A stretch of DNA of 64,000 nt, from assembly GCA_017607445.1 (NCBI GenBank), contig JAEVHH010000001.1, positions 1,054,001 to 1,118,000 of the forward strand, given 5' to 3'. The notes under the pieces are model-generated. The model worked only from the letters and a program-made list of their open reading frames with translations, was not told the origin of the DNA and ran no database searches. Shown in pieces: positions 49,131 through 61,574 of the stretch. The stretch comes from Histoplasma ohiense (Eukaryota > Ascomycota > Eurotiomycetes > Onygenales > Ajellomycetaceae). Each line of letters opens with the position of its first letter. The stretch's first letter is position 1. The position numbers and the translations under genes were made by a program.

Positions 49131-52042
49131 ATGGAGTCCGCTGTCTTCGATGACAATATGGAGGTGGCCTCAGACGTTGGCCATGGGCATCCCGGGACTA
49201 TCGATGATATCGAAATCGACCTTGACTTTACCCAGGTGCGCGTTCCCGAGCAAGATAATGATGTACCTGTGGATGATGCTTCCGCCGCCGCCTCCGACCA
49301 CCCTCCTGCCGACATAGACGCCAAGTACGATGCAGATATGGCTGATGACGAATATATGGAAGGTGATATGTTGGCTTCCGGATATGATCAATACCACCAA
49401 GGCTACTACCAATTCGATGAGGATTCTGCTTATAATAATCCAATGGATTACGAAGCGAAGATGGAGGAAGACTACGAAGAAGACATTGATGCCCCTATCC
49501 CTAATAGCGACTTTGAAGATACAAACATACCGATTGCAGAAGTGGAAGAGGAAAGAAAAGCAGAAGTAGTAGCACAAGAAGAAGAAGTGGAGGAGGAAGA
49601 AGTGGAAATAGAAGAAGTGGTGGTCGCGGATAACACCAAAACGCCGGCTCCAGAAGCCATATCGAATTCAGATCAAGTTGAAGCAGAAATTTCGAACAAT
49701 ATGCTAGTGGCGGAGGAGCGCCTTATGGCTCGGGAAGATAGCGATGTTACTCTGTCAAAGCCTGAGAGACTTGTCGCGGAGGAAGGCAACGATGTTATGC
49801 AGGCTGCAGAGAGCGCAGAGGCGTCGCGCCTAATTGAAGGCCATGAAAAGTATGCTGAAGATGTTGAGCCTAGTTTGGAAGACAGGCATGAGCACAGTCA
49901 AACTGAACCTGAGGCTCAAACCCCTAGATTTCAAGAACTTGAAATTCAAGAACCCGAATCTGAAGGACGATATCGCTCACCGTCGGGCCAGGAAAACCTA
50001 TCCAATACAACTGAGACCTATCATTTTGTTGAAGCACAAGATTACGAAGCACAAGATTACGAAGCACAAAGCGAAGCACAAAGCGAAGCACAAAGCGAAG
50101 CACAAAGCGAAGTACAAAGCGAATCACGAGAGTTCCAGGAAAGGAGATCACTGCATCCAGTAAAGGTGCTGTACCAAGATAGCGAAATCTCGTTATTCCC
50201 TCCTGCAGATGATGACCCAACAGAAACGTTCTTTCTGCAAGATGAAGGAGTAGCCAATGCTCCCATCAAGGAACTTGTGGGAGCGTGTCGGCAAGTACTG
50301 GGTGAGCATGTTAGCGAGGATGAAGAGTTAATACTGGATATCGAAACTCTTGGGTTGCACTTGCCCGAGGTAAGGATCATTCGCGCTTTCTTCTCATTAT
50401 TGCGAGAATGCCCTACCTAACTCATATTATTAGTGCTCTGGCAGCGAAATCACAACATCATTGTCCCAAATTATTCAAGTTTATCTCGAGCTTTGCTCCA
50501 ATGATGGCATCAGCGAACCCGAGCCTCTGTACCTAACACTTTCTTCAAGATCAACTTTCACATCAGGATTCGCTCGTCTTGTAGCAGCTGCACATGAGGG
50601 TAGAGGGTTATCCTATCTAGTATGGGAAGGTTATGATGTTGACAATGCCGAAAAAGATGCAGAACGTGGAGTGGAGGATGGCGAAGCCCATGAACAACCA
50701 TTATCAACAACTGAAGCCGCAAGCTCCCCAGCTGAGCAGCACCCTCACCATGTTGAGCCTGCTGACGAAGGACTCTCCTCTGATAACGTGGCTAGGAGCC
50801 CATGGGCTGATTCTACAGGCCACAACTCAACAATCAATTTCGCAAATCAGGGCTCACCAGCACTAGAGGAACCGGAATTCCCTGCACCTGCCGACGAAAA
50901 CGAGCAAGAAACTCAAGCCGATATTCCAACCGAAGTTGCTAGCCGTGGTAATACTGTGTCACCGCAGAATGTTGAGGAATACAATGACAACCAACATGAT
51001 CAAAGTGAGGATGAGGGGAAAGAAGAAGTAGAAGAATATGAAGGTAGGCATGGTATTAGTTCTCTGCTAGATTTGGCTGATGCTGACAAGAACGATAGAG
51101 GTCAACTTTTTAGGGGACGAACACGACGATATCCCACCCGAATCCGGTAGAGACGATGCAAGTTACCATAGTCCTACCCCACCACTATCTATGAAAATCC
51201 CGACTGTAGACCTTTCAAGAGACGAGGCAACTGAACAATCAGAAGAGTACGTGCAGGGATATCAGTTCAACCACGTACCCCCGCAATTGGAAGCAAAGGG
51301 GAAAGAAGATACGGAAGCGGAATACCAACATGGTGACGTTGGTTTAGAGTCTAAAGATGATCAAACGGAAAGCCATACCGTCTCTTTGGACAATGTAAAT
51401 GGGTCTGATACCAATGCTCAATCAAGCACCAATAAGGATTTGCACATTGAAATCGATCTAGGAACCGATCATGCGATCCTGCGAGAGGGATCCTTTTCCC
51501 ACCATAGCGATAACAGCCTGGATGAAGGTGAAATATACGAACCAGGTGAAGATGCACCGGAGACCGAGAACAGGGCAGTTCCCATCCTTAACGACGGAGA
51601 ACAACCTGTCTCCGGACTGGTGGTTAAATCTCCCACCGGGGATGCTCCAAGAACTCCAGAACTAACCCATGACTTCTTCGAGATTGATGAAGACCTTTTT
51701 AAAAGTCCGATGGTGGACGCTAACGAAGCGATAACCGTCATCGGTTCTCCAGCTGCTCCTCTGGACGGAGCGGATCAGGAACCTCTCTCTTATCCTGGCG
51801 GAGCTGAATCATACCCAACGGAAAGCCCCAATCCGAAACAGGATGAAACAACCGCGACTACCGCTCGCACTGTTGTTGGAGACTTCGATGAAACTACAAT
51901 CAGTTCAGACAAAGCAGTCCCTGATACGGATGAGTCCATTGTTCCTGTTAGCCCTAAATCGACAAAGCGTTCTTTCATAGACTCCGGCATTGGTGATCTC
52001 GAAGGCTCCACTCCAGACATCAAGCGACATCGGTTGGAGTAG
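49131..52042 (+). CDS. Large acidic protein of unknown function
   Basis: Predicted exons are 49131-50369, 50434-51043 and 51099-52042, giving 930 residues. Introns are 64 nt (CTAAC branch) and 55 nt. The protein is strongly acidic and probably disordered: the first 400 residues are Asp/Glu-rich (EEEVEEEEVEIEEV) and include a tandem AQSE repeat. One part looks folded: LYQDSEISLFPPADDDPTETFFLQ to about ITTSLSQIIQVYLELCSNDG and EPLYLTLSSRSTFTSGFARL, which spans the first junction (GLHLPE|CSGSEI). Similar hydrophobic patches occur, to my recollection, in uncharacterised Eurotiomycete proteins. The C-terminus is SFIDSGIGDLEGSTPDIKRH followed by a basic end, which could be a short nuclear signal. 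The function is not known; no enzyme motif is seen. Confidence 0.8.
50033..50118 (+). repeat. Coding tandem repeat in the acidic protein
   Basis: Two 15-base units (GAAGCACAAGATTAC) are followed by about four 12-base units (GAAGCACAAAGC) with one variant. They encode the EAQDY and EAQS repeats. All units are multiples of three, so copy number can change without breaking the frame. Confidence 0.9.
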
Positions 52043-53696
52043 CATATTCTGGCGTTCTACATAACGATACCCAATCATCCAAGCTTCCGTCGTCATATTC
52101 GTCATTTTGTAATCAACATCTGTGAACAGAACTAACACGCCACAGTGACCCTTAGATCTTGTTTTGTGCTAACACAACCAGCTCTTATTAACTAGGTTCT
52201 TGTCGAGTGGCAAACAATGTTCAAGGTAACAATATACTAACATTTAGTCTCACGCGCATGTCTCACATTCCCCCCATTTCCTTTCCCCTGCATTATTGAA
52301 ACAAGCTTTCAGATCCTCCGTCCTCCCAGGGCTAATTCATATGCCCTCCTGAAATGGGATATTATATTTTATCCTCTGTGCCCACCACCACTCTTCTAGA
52401 GGCTTTTGAAAAGTCTTGGCCACGTTTCGACCAGCTTAGTTATAAGGTCAATGGACCTCACTTCTTGAACCCGCTGCAATATTTTATTCTCTGGGTGAAT
52501 GTCGTCAAATACCAGTGCAGAATCCCATCTGCTAGCTCCAAAGGAAAAATCACGCCGCGGTGGTGGTGCCTCCGCAGCATGTGATGGAAGTAAAGTTAAT
52601 GCTTACCTCTTCCTGTTCTTTCTCATTATTTTGTTTTAGCTCTTTTGTGCTGCGCTGGTACCAGGATGTGCATCGAAACGTCTCGGCGTTGTAACGACAA
52701 TCGGTGGAGATGCGACTATGATACCTGAAATGGAGTGGCATTTCCCCCCTGAAAATACATACATATGTATGTATGTATCTCCTCCCTAGAAGCCCTTCCC
52801 GATTTCCTCTGCTTGGGTTCGGATTGATGTTGGTCCTCTTGGCGCGACAGCCTGACCTTTTGGTATTGCTCGATTTGGCAGTCTTCGGCTATTACGAGTA
52901 ACTACATATTTCTTATTGATTCGGCTTCCACGAAATTTGACCACCCCTTTGAACCCTCTTCCCCCTTCTCTATCACGCAAACTTTCGGTTTTGAAAAATC
53001 ACTTCTGTTGCCCCAATCTTCAATTTAGACATTTTCTCCAGGATTCACACCGAGTGAGGCCATCAAGCATGTTGAGTTTTTGGGCGATATATTTTTTATA
53101 TTTTATTTCATTTGGCAAGATAATCAGGCGTCTCTTTTAAAAAGAAGGATTTTCCTCCCTTTCCTTTTTTATGTTTTGTCGCTCCGCTAATTTTACATTC
53201 CCCTTCTTCTGATGCTTGCTGGTGAAAGGATAAGTAGATTTGTGTACTTTAGTTTTCGTGTGCATATAATTTCCATTCTCTAAATATAAGTAGTTTGTTT
53301 ACTATGTGCCCTCTGTAGATGATACCATTTGTGATAATTTTGAGACCAAAACATTGATATACTTTAGGAAATATAAAAATTAACGGTCAGACTTGAATTC
53401 TTCTTTCTTTCTTTTTTTCCCCCCCAAGCAGAGGGACGTCCAGGGCGAAGACACGAATATTATTTAGCACTCACAAACGTATTCAACGCATTCTGTGACA
53501 GAACGGAAAGACTTACGATTAAATGACATGACTGGGTATCTAGTATGCAAACCGGTACACCGGAACACCAGAACTCCCACACGAACGCAGCCGATCGCCC
53601 TAAACCTCCGCACCCACCACCACCAGGCAATAAACATACACGTCCTCTCTTTTTCTCCCCGGGTTTTTTTTTTTTTTTTTTTTTTTTTTTCTTTTT
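52043..53696. other. Tail-to-tail intergenic region
   Basis: This lies between the ends of the acidic-protein gene (+) and the BTB-like gene (-). No gene is supported. It is AT-rich in the middle (about 53040-53400) and ends in a long T tract at about 53665-53697. A perfect 20-base palindrome, ATACATACAT/ATGTATGTAT, is at 52755-52774. Confidence 0.6.
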
Positions 53697-55495
53697 TTAC
53701 AAATTCCACACCCTGCTCCTAGACGTGAACACTGCCCTCGCCAGCTCCGCATCCGGCACACACATACACAGGCCCTCGAGCGCATCATTTGCGCGCCCGT
53801 CATTCGAGTACATGATGGAATCCACTTTCCCGGCTCCAATGCCTACCATAACCGCATCTCGGAACTTGTGGTTCCGCCAGGAGCCCACACTCGCGTGCCT
53901 CGTTGATGACGAAGAAGTGGCCTTATCGCTGTTGCTGCCATTGTTGAAATGGGCTAGGCAGATGCCGGCGGCATTGCTGTGGTTAGTTGTGAAGCTGGCG
54001 AGGCAGTCGAGGGCTGGGAGGAGGCGGCGGCGCAGACCGCAGCCAGCGTGGTTGGGGTCGATCTGGTATTCGGGGCATTGGCGGAGGGAGGAGAGGATAT
54101 TTGATATGTTTGTTGGTGGCGGCGATGGGGGTTGGGGGGAGTTAGAGCTGCGGGTAATATGTTCTTCGGCTTCGTCGTCAGAATCAGAATCATACGTTTG
54201 TGATGATAAAGTGGATTCAAGATGTAGGGTTTTAGCTCGTGTGCTGAAAAAGCGGACGATTTCTCCCAGGTGGAAGGAGTCGCAGGCGCGGGAATTTTCG
54301 TACATTCGACGACATTGGAGTCTTGTTGCAGGCTGTGGTGGTTTTAGTAGAAGTACAGACGTACTAGGATCCGAAATTTGTGGTGATTCCGGTGGTAGGG
54401 CGCCATAGGCGCGGAGAAAGTGGGATTGCAGATCTGTGATTGTATCGAGAATGGATTGGTGGCGGAAGCGGAGTTCTTCTGGGAATTTGTCCCATTTGGA
54501 CATATATGAGCACTTCAACTTTCGATGTTAAATCGCGGTGGAGAAGGAAGGGGATTATTTATGATTGCAAGGCATTCGAAGTCAAGAGGGAAAAGAGAGG
54601 AGAAGCACAAAAGAATACCTTCGATTCCATTGGGGAGATGCCACCATAGTGGTCTGTCAATCCCGACCCATCCATCTCTACCACCATCCATCCACTCTCG
54701 AGAACCGCCAATGATTAGCATATGGGTGAACATCGCAACCTCGACATTATACCCAAGAAGCAAGGCAACATATATGGCATGGCGAGTGCGCTCTTCGTCC
54801 CCGATTTGGGAAGCTTGGAGCCGACGTAGCGTCTTGGACATCAGCATTTGGCCCACGGATTTGCGAGCTCCATTCAGCGGAATATCCAAAACCCATTTGA
54901 GCGCTTGCTGGCCACCAAACTTGTCACACAAGACGATCAGATTCGCCACGAATGAAATCGATTGCTTCCCAAGGTGATCGAGAATTTCTTCTGTCTGGCG
55001 GTCATTGTGCGAATTGGTGCCGCAAAACTGTAACACGTTTAAAAAAGTCTCAACTAGATCTGCCTTATCAAAGACGCCAGCCAGCAGTGGTAACTCAATA
55101 CTGATCGTGGGCAATTCTACGAGCGCAACCGCGTCACTCATGGACGCTCCGCCGGCTCCACATTTGGCGCCTAATTGAGCTGTTTTTTCAAAAAGCTCTC
55201 TCCCTTCGCGAAACTTGTCGGGATCTAGAATCACTCTGAAATACATGCTTGATTCTTTCAAAAGCGTGCTTGAAACTCCCATGCGATACTTCGCTTGCGC
55301 AAAATTGCGCGAACGAGGAGGAGGTGACCTGGTAAACTCCAAGATAACATCAGCATCGGAGCATAATAATTTTGTCTTCTTGACATGACGGCCTCCCTCT
55401 CCTGCTTGTGGGAGGTTTAAAGCCCCGGCTGCCCGTCCACTCTTGAGTACACCGGGCTCCGCATCATCCGACAGCGGGGGTAAGCTGTCTTCCAT
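53697..55495 (-). CDS. BTB/POZ-like domain protein
   Basis: Predicted minus-strand exons are 55495-54619 and 54478-53697, giving 552 residues. The 140-nt intron ends TTCCCAG, and the junction reads PNGIE|EELRFRHQSI, which fits fungal BTB proteins whose post-BTB part has a WxLPxGIEEEL..RHQ pattern. The first half has a BTB-like core: LLCSDADVILEF, YRMGVSSTLLKESSMYFRVI, then a helical region with ISFVANLIVLCDKFGGQQAL and HAIYVALLLGYNVEVAMFTH. The second half includes FHLGEIVRFFSTRAKTLH and a Ser/Pro stretch. It ends near SRSRVWNL. BTB domains mediate dimerisation and Cullin-3 binding, but the partner here is unknown. An in-frame TTG upstream of 55495 is not a likely start. The 3' end abuts a T tract. 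Confidence 0.8.
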
Positions 55496-55994
55496 TGAAA
55501 AATTCGCGTCCCCGGAGCTCAAGAGTCAAACAGAGTAACTATTGCCACATTTAAGAAGAGTAATGCTGTTGATGGCGGGGTTCAGCTCCTTGAACGGGGA
55601 ACGATAATATTGAGGGGAATCAGAACATCTAGCGCAATAAATTTATCTCAATAAAACTCAGCGAAGTTTGTAACTAACCCAATCTGAATACCGCCACATT
55701 TCACCAATTGTATATAAAGGAAATCCTCAACCATCTTTGAGCATAGATAGGTACAGTACAATTTGTTAGGAATCCAAAATATTAAGGTAGAACCATCAAT
55801 CGCCCTTGTATCTAATCAAAACATATCTCCTGTATGAACCTCCAGATGTTAACATTAGTATGTATACTTGCAGCAACCCAATCTGTATTGTATACTGCCA
55901 GATCTTCATACGGTATGCAGCCAGGCAGGCAGATGTAGAGAATTGGAAGTGATCGACTTTGCCGAACTAGCACGAAATCTCCACCTAAGAGCTC

Positions 55995-56072
<78 letters not shown>

Positions 56073-56937
56073 ACCATCTGCATAACATAATAAATAGTTA
56101 TATATTCCAGAAGTGATAGCAGATATAGAGAATACGTCGAAAGACTTCGGGTTAACAGTTAGATAGATAATGCAAGAATATTGGATGCAGTCTATATCAA
56201 GTTGAAATAACAAGGTAAGAATAACCCGATATCAAAATGCTTATCTACATTGATTAATACCAAAATCAAATCAAATAAGAACTTGAATCCCCAAACCTCT
56301 TGCGTGCCTGAATTGAGATGTATTAATGGGAGGGGGGGGTGATCTCCAATCTGTTTATTATCTGTTTTCGTGCAACCGTTCATATTCACGTTTCTCATCA
56401 CACAAACGTCCAAAAAGTGAAAATCATATAAGAAAAAAAAATAAAAAAAATAAAAAAAAATAAAAAAAATTACCCAAAGAAGCAAATAAAATTGACCAAT
56501 TGCTAGTAGGGAAAAGGAGAGTGACGGGAATTGGAAGTGAAAGCCGGTTGGGAAATGAAGAAGTTTCAATGAGTGAACCGCGCGCGATGAGGATTGGGAT
56601 TCCAGGAAGGGGTTTGATATGGTATTTTACGAGTTCCAAGAGGAGGGTAACAAGGCGCGCAGGGGCATGCACAAATTTGAAATTTGCTTGAGGGATTTGA
56701 AACTGGGAGGGTGCGGTAGCGTGTCGGGGGTTGCTAGAGGCAATAGACAGGGGTGGAAGCAAAGCATGAAAGCAGAGGATTTCGGGAGGTATGCGTACTA
56801 GAAGCTCGAATGATAGGCGGGTTAGAGTTAGATAGATGCATACAATGCGCGGCGAAAAGAATGTGACTCCGGAAGAGGAAGAAAAGAAGCAGGAAAGAAG
56901 GAAAGAAGGGAAGAAAGAACAAAGACAAGGCAGTCCA
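55496..56937. other. Region between the BTB-like and OMPDC-like genes
   Basis: About 1.4 kb. It should contain the BTB-like promoter and the 3' end of the OMPDC-like gene. It holds the (CAT)25 array at 55996-56070 and an A-rich block at about 56430-56470. Frames here come from these repeats or from the shadow strand. No gene is supported. Confidence 0.6.
55996..56070. repeat. (CAT)25 trinucleotide repeat
   Basis: Twenty-five uninterrupted CAT units (ATG on the minus strand) lie about 500 bases upstream of the BTB-like start codon. Frames through it encode only homopolymers, so it is treated as noncoding. Confidence 0.95.
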
Positions 56938-58386
56938 TCAAGCATTCATCGAGATAATCGGGATACACAGAGGCTCGGAATCACGGTCCCAAGAATCTTG
57001 GTGCACGCTAGCCTTCGCGTTCCTGACAGAGATGGCCCGGCCGATAAGCTGGTGCAGAGTGTTGATTTGGCGATGTTGCGTCTCAGAAGTGGATGCTTGG
57101 TGCAGAGATGAAGGAAAGTTAGACGATGGCGGCGACGGCTCCCCTGCAGCCTCGTCGTCAACGTTCAGGTATACCTGGACACTGTCCGCATGAGCTTCCG
57201 TAACCGCGTCCATTGCGGGGGGAGTTATGCTCTCCGACCCGGGGAATAAGATATGGTCGCTTTCGAGGGGTGCAAAAAGTACGTACGGCGGTTGTGCCGA
57301 GCGTTTTCCGTTCTTGTCGTCCTCGTCCTCGCTCTCTGCGTCATGGGAGTTGGATTGAGAGCCGATGATGGTACCGGTCTGAGACGCTTCGATCCAGGGC
57401 TCGTTGCTGACAAACCCCACGATGAAGTCGCTATGGGTGTCGGCGGTTGCGAGACTGGCTCGTCTGTACTCGTGGCAAAACGCCGGATCATCTGTCGCTG
57501 GAAGACAAAGTACGAGGCCGCGCGCATGGAGTGGCGGAGGAGGATATGGCGGAAGTGAAGCAGGAGGGTTTCCGTCATTCGGATGCTCGTCGTCGTCCGA
57601 ACAGGGGTCTCCCCCTCCAACGGATGGCAGAGCAGTGGAAAGCTCTGAGTGTTGGGTGATCGTGCAAGTGAGGGAGATAACTGACCCTTTCCGCGGGGCA
57701 GGGAACATGCTGTCTAGGTTATCTCCAAGCCTATCGCCATTGCGAAGACATTCGTCATCTTCATCATCAACAGAACTGGCGTTGATCTCTACGTCGCCAT
57801 CGCCATCACCGTTGTTGTCAGATATGTCTCTCTGCTCGTTCCCACTACTGATTTCCGTACGGACAGACTTTTTCAGAACCGCAACCGCTTCTCGCGCGGC
57901 CCTTCGAAGGGTTGGAACGAGACGGTCAACACCCTTCCCCTGCTCCGCTGGCCCTATCACCCAAGTGCTCACCATTCCCGCCCAAGCCGCGACGCTGACA
58001 ACACCCTTCGTATAGCGCTTCCGCGCCAAATCAATGTCCCGATTGATCTGCTCGCTGGACATACCCTGATGTTTCCCCGAGCGCTTCTGAACATTCAAAA
58101 TGCGGCCGCCTTCCCAAATTAAAAATCCATGTTTCTTGGCCACACACGAGAGCCTACACGCGGCCTCCTGAGACCAGTCGTCGATGATATCAGCGTGCAC
58201 CTGCAGTACAGCGATATATGGACCCACCGCCCGCGCCAGCCGTAAAAGCGCGGCCATTGTGCTTATGTTGGGAGAAGCGGAAACGCATATCAGGTGTCCG
58301 TATGGAAGAGTAGTTTTGTGCCGTTTAAGGAGGCGCAGATATGATGTAATTGGGTTGCCAGAGGCATCCTGAGCTGGAGGGTCCAT
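56938..58386 (-). CDS. OMP-decarboxylase-like protein lacking the catalytic residues
   Basis: Single-exon gene encoding 482 residues. Residues 31-99 align clearly with fungal orotidine-5'-phosphate decarboxylase (Ura3/PyrG): HLICVSASPN, LLRLARAVGPYIAVLQVHAD, CVAKKHGFLIWE; then YTKGVVSVAAWAG, and near the end LHQLIGRAI, like the Ura3 VGRGLF phosphate loop. The catalytic charges are gone. The Lys of LKTHVDI is Gln62; the Asp, Lys and Asp of the EDRKFAD motif become Gly93, Arg95 and Asn98; the ribose-contact Asp of CASLD is Ser38. The family is about 265-280 residues; here long acidic and proline-rich inserts (about 195-290 and 340-375) enlarge it. It is therefore probably a pseudoenzyme with a binding or regulatory role, but this is inference. 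The frame is intact, so it is not a pseudogene. Confidence 0.75.
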   Translation of the reverse strand: MDPPAQDASGNPITSYLRLLKRHKTTLPYGHLICVSASPNISTMAALLRLARAVGPYIAVLQVHADIIDDWSQEAACRLSCVAKKHGFLIWEGGRILNVQKRSGKHQGMSSEQINRDIDLARKRYTKGVVSVAAWAGMVSTWVIGPAEQGKGVDRLVPTLRRAAREAVAVLKKSVRTEISSGNEQRDISDNNGDGDGDVEINASSVDDEDDECLRNGDRLGDNLDSMFPAPRKGSVISLTCTITQHSELSTALPSVGGGDPCSDDDEHPNDGNPPASLPPYPPPPLHARGLVLCLPATDDPAFCHEYRRASLATADTHSDFIVGFVSNEPWIEASQTGTIIGSQSNSHDAESEDEDDKNGKRSAQPPYVLFAPLESDHILFPGSESITPPAMDAVTEAHADSVQVYLNVDDEAAGEPSPPSSNFPSSLHQASTSETQHRQINTLHQLIGRAISVRNAKASVHQDSWDRDSEPLCIPIISMNA

Positions 58387-61300
58387 GCTGAGTACGAGAT
58401 TGAAGAAGAGCGATATGCCGTTCGGCAGTGTTTAGGGTCAATGCGTTCTAGTAGAGATTGTGTGCCACGAATCCTGAGCTCGAGGGATATAGATTGAAGA
58501 GGAGGGAATCCGGCGATGCTTTTAAAGGCATTCAAATCAATGGTTGTTTCTCCTTTTGTTGGGGCGATCGGAATGATATTCCAACGGCCGGAAGATTCAA
58601 GAGGGATGATGACCTGTCTGCGATCGACAAAGTGCCCCCAACTCCTGGAGTTCCGGGAGTCTGGCCAGCGAAAGAGTAGGTATTATTATTATTATTCAAC
58701 AATCACCAGCGAGGCGTCTAACTTTCGTGGTAGAGTGTATGCCCTTTGTTTTTCTTGGGTGATTATCGCATCCCCGCCGCCCTTTTTGCGAACAAACTCT
58801 ATGGATTGTGACGCCTTACTTTTTCGTCCGGAACTTCTCGCTTTTAACTGTCTCAGCAGGGCGAAAGATAGAGGAAAAAAGAAAATACGGAACTTAGACC
58901 AAGGAACCAGCAAAATGTGCGATGGGAGTCGAGTAAAATAGAAGGACACGGTTGACAAGCCACAGGAATGATCAAAACAAAATTCAAACTCGCCGCGGGG
59001 GCCGGTTTGCCCCAGCCTAAAAGGCCAGCCCATCGCCGGCTTGCTGGCTCAGTAGTATATTTAACCGGGCCCTAGTCTGTCAGCCCTGGTCGCAATTCTG
59101 TCCCATTGAATGCTTTGCTTGTCCAAGGGCCAACCATGACTGTCGTAGACGCGGTGGCACAGCTAGTGTGGAAACCTGCAGCCCATCACATTCCTGGCCA
59201 CTGAGGGAGGGTATCCTGGGCTGGGGTTCAAACAAACGACAAGAAGGGTTCTCTACATAGTATAAAAATTAAAAAGAAAGAAAGAGAGGACACCTCAGCG
59301 GCGACAGGATGATGCAGCGGTTGCGGACGTGGGGCTATCAGCCCTTTTGGATCCCGGAGGGCCCCTTTGCCGCTGGAAAACGTCTTGTTGAACTGACTGC
59401 AGTGAAATTCCAAACCCGTCAGAGTATGCATCGATCTCCGCATAACTCTATCTGCGGTGGTACCAGGACTGGAGTTAGGATGTTGCTGCTCCATAAGGCC
59501 TCGGCCCTCGGGCTAGATTTGTTTATCGATAAAACGGCTTGCTTGGTGGCCTCTGGCGGGTGAAATTCTGGTGGTCAATCCACAAAACTATTTATCCGCA
59601 GAAGTGCCCCCACACGGGAAGCCGGCCGGTTCACACTTCGAGGCTTGGTTGGAGTCTGATTTGCAGGAGAAAGCTGGAAGTCTCACGCCACAGGAAGCGG
59701 ATCAACAGCGGAAGCAATTGGTTACCAAACGGGGTCCATTCTCCTTAGAAATATGATTGACTATTATTTATTATTTAAAGCCCAGCATTCCCGCACAGTT
59801 AGAATGAAGACTGGGAACTTATTGAATGGAGAATTTGATTCCTTCCGCTAAGCCGCTGACATGGATTGGATGCACCTACGGACCTCTCCGACTCGGAAAC
59901 AGGCTAGACGCCAAAAAAGTTTTGTTCCAGGCTTCAGCAGACGCAAAGCTGCAGGCGATGGCTTTGCCAGACCAAGGTTTACGCAAAACGGTCTGGTTTT
60001 CCTGCATATGCACCGATGCCAGAAGGGCGGTCGACTTTTCACCTTGATTTCAAGCTTTCTAAACAGCCAAAGAAAAGAAGGTTTCAGGACGATCGATGAT
60101 GAATGTCCAGGTTGAGCTGGGACTGGCTCTTTTTTATTCCACTCAAGCGCATGCTACTGCGTACTGGACATAGCAGAAATGATGCACAATCCCACTTCGG
60201 AGTAATTAATGGGGCCTTTTTTCTATTTTGGCTGCTGTGCAGATGACGGCACCAAAAAAACGACAACAAACCCCTTCCCCTTCATGACGACATGCATGTT
60301 AACAGAGATCTCGCACTGGCTGGTTACATCATGCATTTCCATACTGAGCAAGCTCCTTACTTTTGGGGCGAAGAGATAACTATAGAAAGTCACCAATTTG
60401 CAATCCGGATCCCATGACATACCATCAGTGATTTTTCCTTTGACAGGTTTTAAGTAGCGGTTTCTTTCGACGCAGTAAAAGGACCTGCTGGCTGACTTCC
60501 TGTTGGCGCCGCTGGGACGTAGATCTGGGCTCCTCTCCGGTTTACCCCGCCGGATCAAAGGACCTGGGTCTGAACGAGGGGCAGCACGACGGCTTCATGG
60601 TGGTAACAAGTAACACGAAGCTGGAGAACTGCACTCGAGGGAGGAGTTAGTTAGGCAAACAAACAGGACAAGGAGGGGGCCTTCCAGCTGTAGTAGAGAA
60701 GAAATTCTCTTGATTGCTATGTTTGTCCAGTCAAGCCCCGGAGTGAAGAGCGGTTTCAATCGCACTCTGCAGACACCCACTGCGATGCTTTCTTCTTCTT
60801 CCTCTGCCTTGATGTATATGAATCTCCTACTGTTCATCGTAAGTACTAACTAACAAATGCTCCGGGCATTTGCATCACCAGTGTTGTTAACTCACCATTT
60901 TCCCCTACCTTCGGAGAATTTTTCCTTGCTTTTTTGCCTTTTCTTTCTTTTTTCTTTTTCTTTTTCCCCTTCTAGCCCATGCCCAGCTCCCCCTGGCTCT
61001 TCACATCCCTCGCGGTCCTCACAATCGATCCTCACTCAAGGTCAGGGGCCGTTGCCAAGCCAAGCTTTCAGGTGATCAGCCCACGCAGAAACAAAAACAA
61101 ACAGGTCGGGGCGAGTGCGCTGGACGTCATAAGGACTGGGTTAGAAGGTTAAGATCTTGAAGAATCAGAGAAAAGAACAAGGGCCGATTGATATTATTAT
61201 TATTTACATTAGAAATAATAAACAAACCAGAAAAGAAATGAAATGAAATGAGTCTTTCTCTCTTTTATACGGAACAAGTTCGTTTGGCCGCCCGCAAATC

Positions 61301-61574
61301 AGCCCACGGTAGCCGCCGGGTCTCCGTGAACCGTGCAACTGGGCCGCGGTTTTTTTCGATCCCAACAACGAACATTCCAACAACCAACCAACAGTTCCCT
61401 CCTCATCCTCCTCGTCGTCGACCTCGACCTCGACCCCGATATCGCATCTCTCCACGGATTCGCTCATTGGCCTTTTACGTCTGTATATTAACATCACGCT
61501 CTTAGAACATCGCTGGACAGAGGTTCCTCGTGCTGATACCTTCACCTCCCTCCTCCCCCCTTCAGCCCTCCGTC
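58387..61574. other. Divergent intergenic region before Scs7
   Basis: About 3.2 kb between the divergent starts of the OMPDC-like gene (-) and the fatty-acid hydroxylase (+). No gene is supported. It has short TATTATTATTATT runs at 58681-58695 and 61190-61205. A C/T-rich stretch at 60900-61010 and a CCTCCTCCCC stretch just before 61575 suit fungal promoter or leader sequence. Confidence 0.5.

Noticed and set aside
55868..56116. Short frames through the CAT array (poly-Ile on +, poly-Met on -)
   Set aside because: They are a direct product of the triplet repeat, with no other protein-like sequence.
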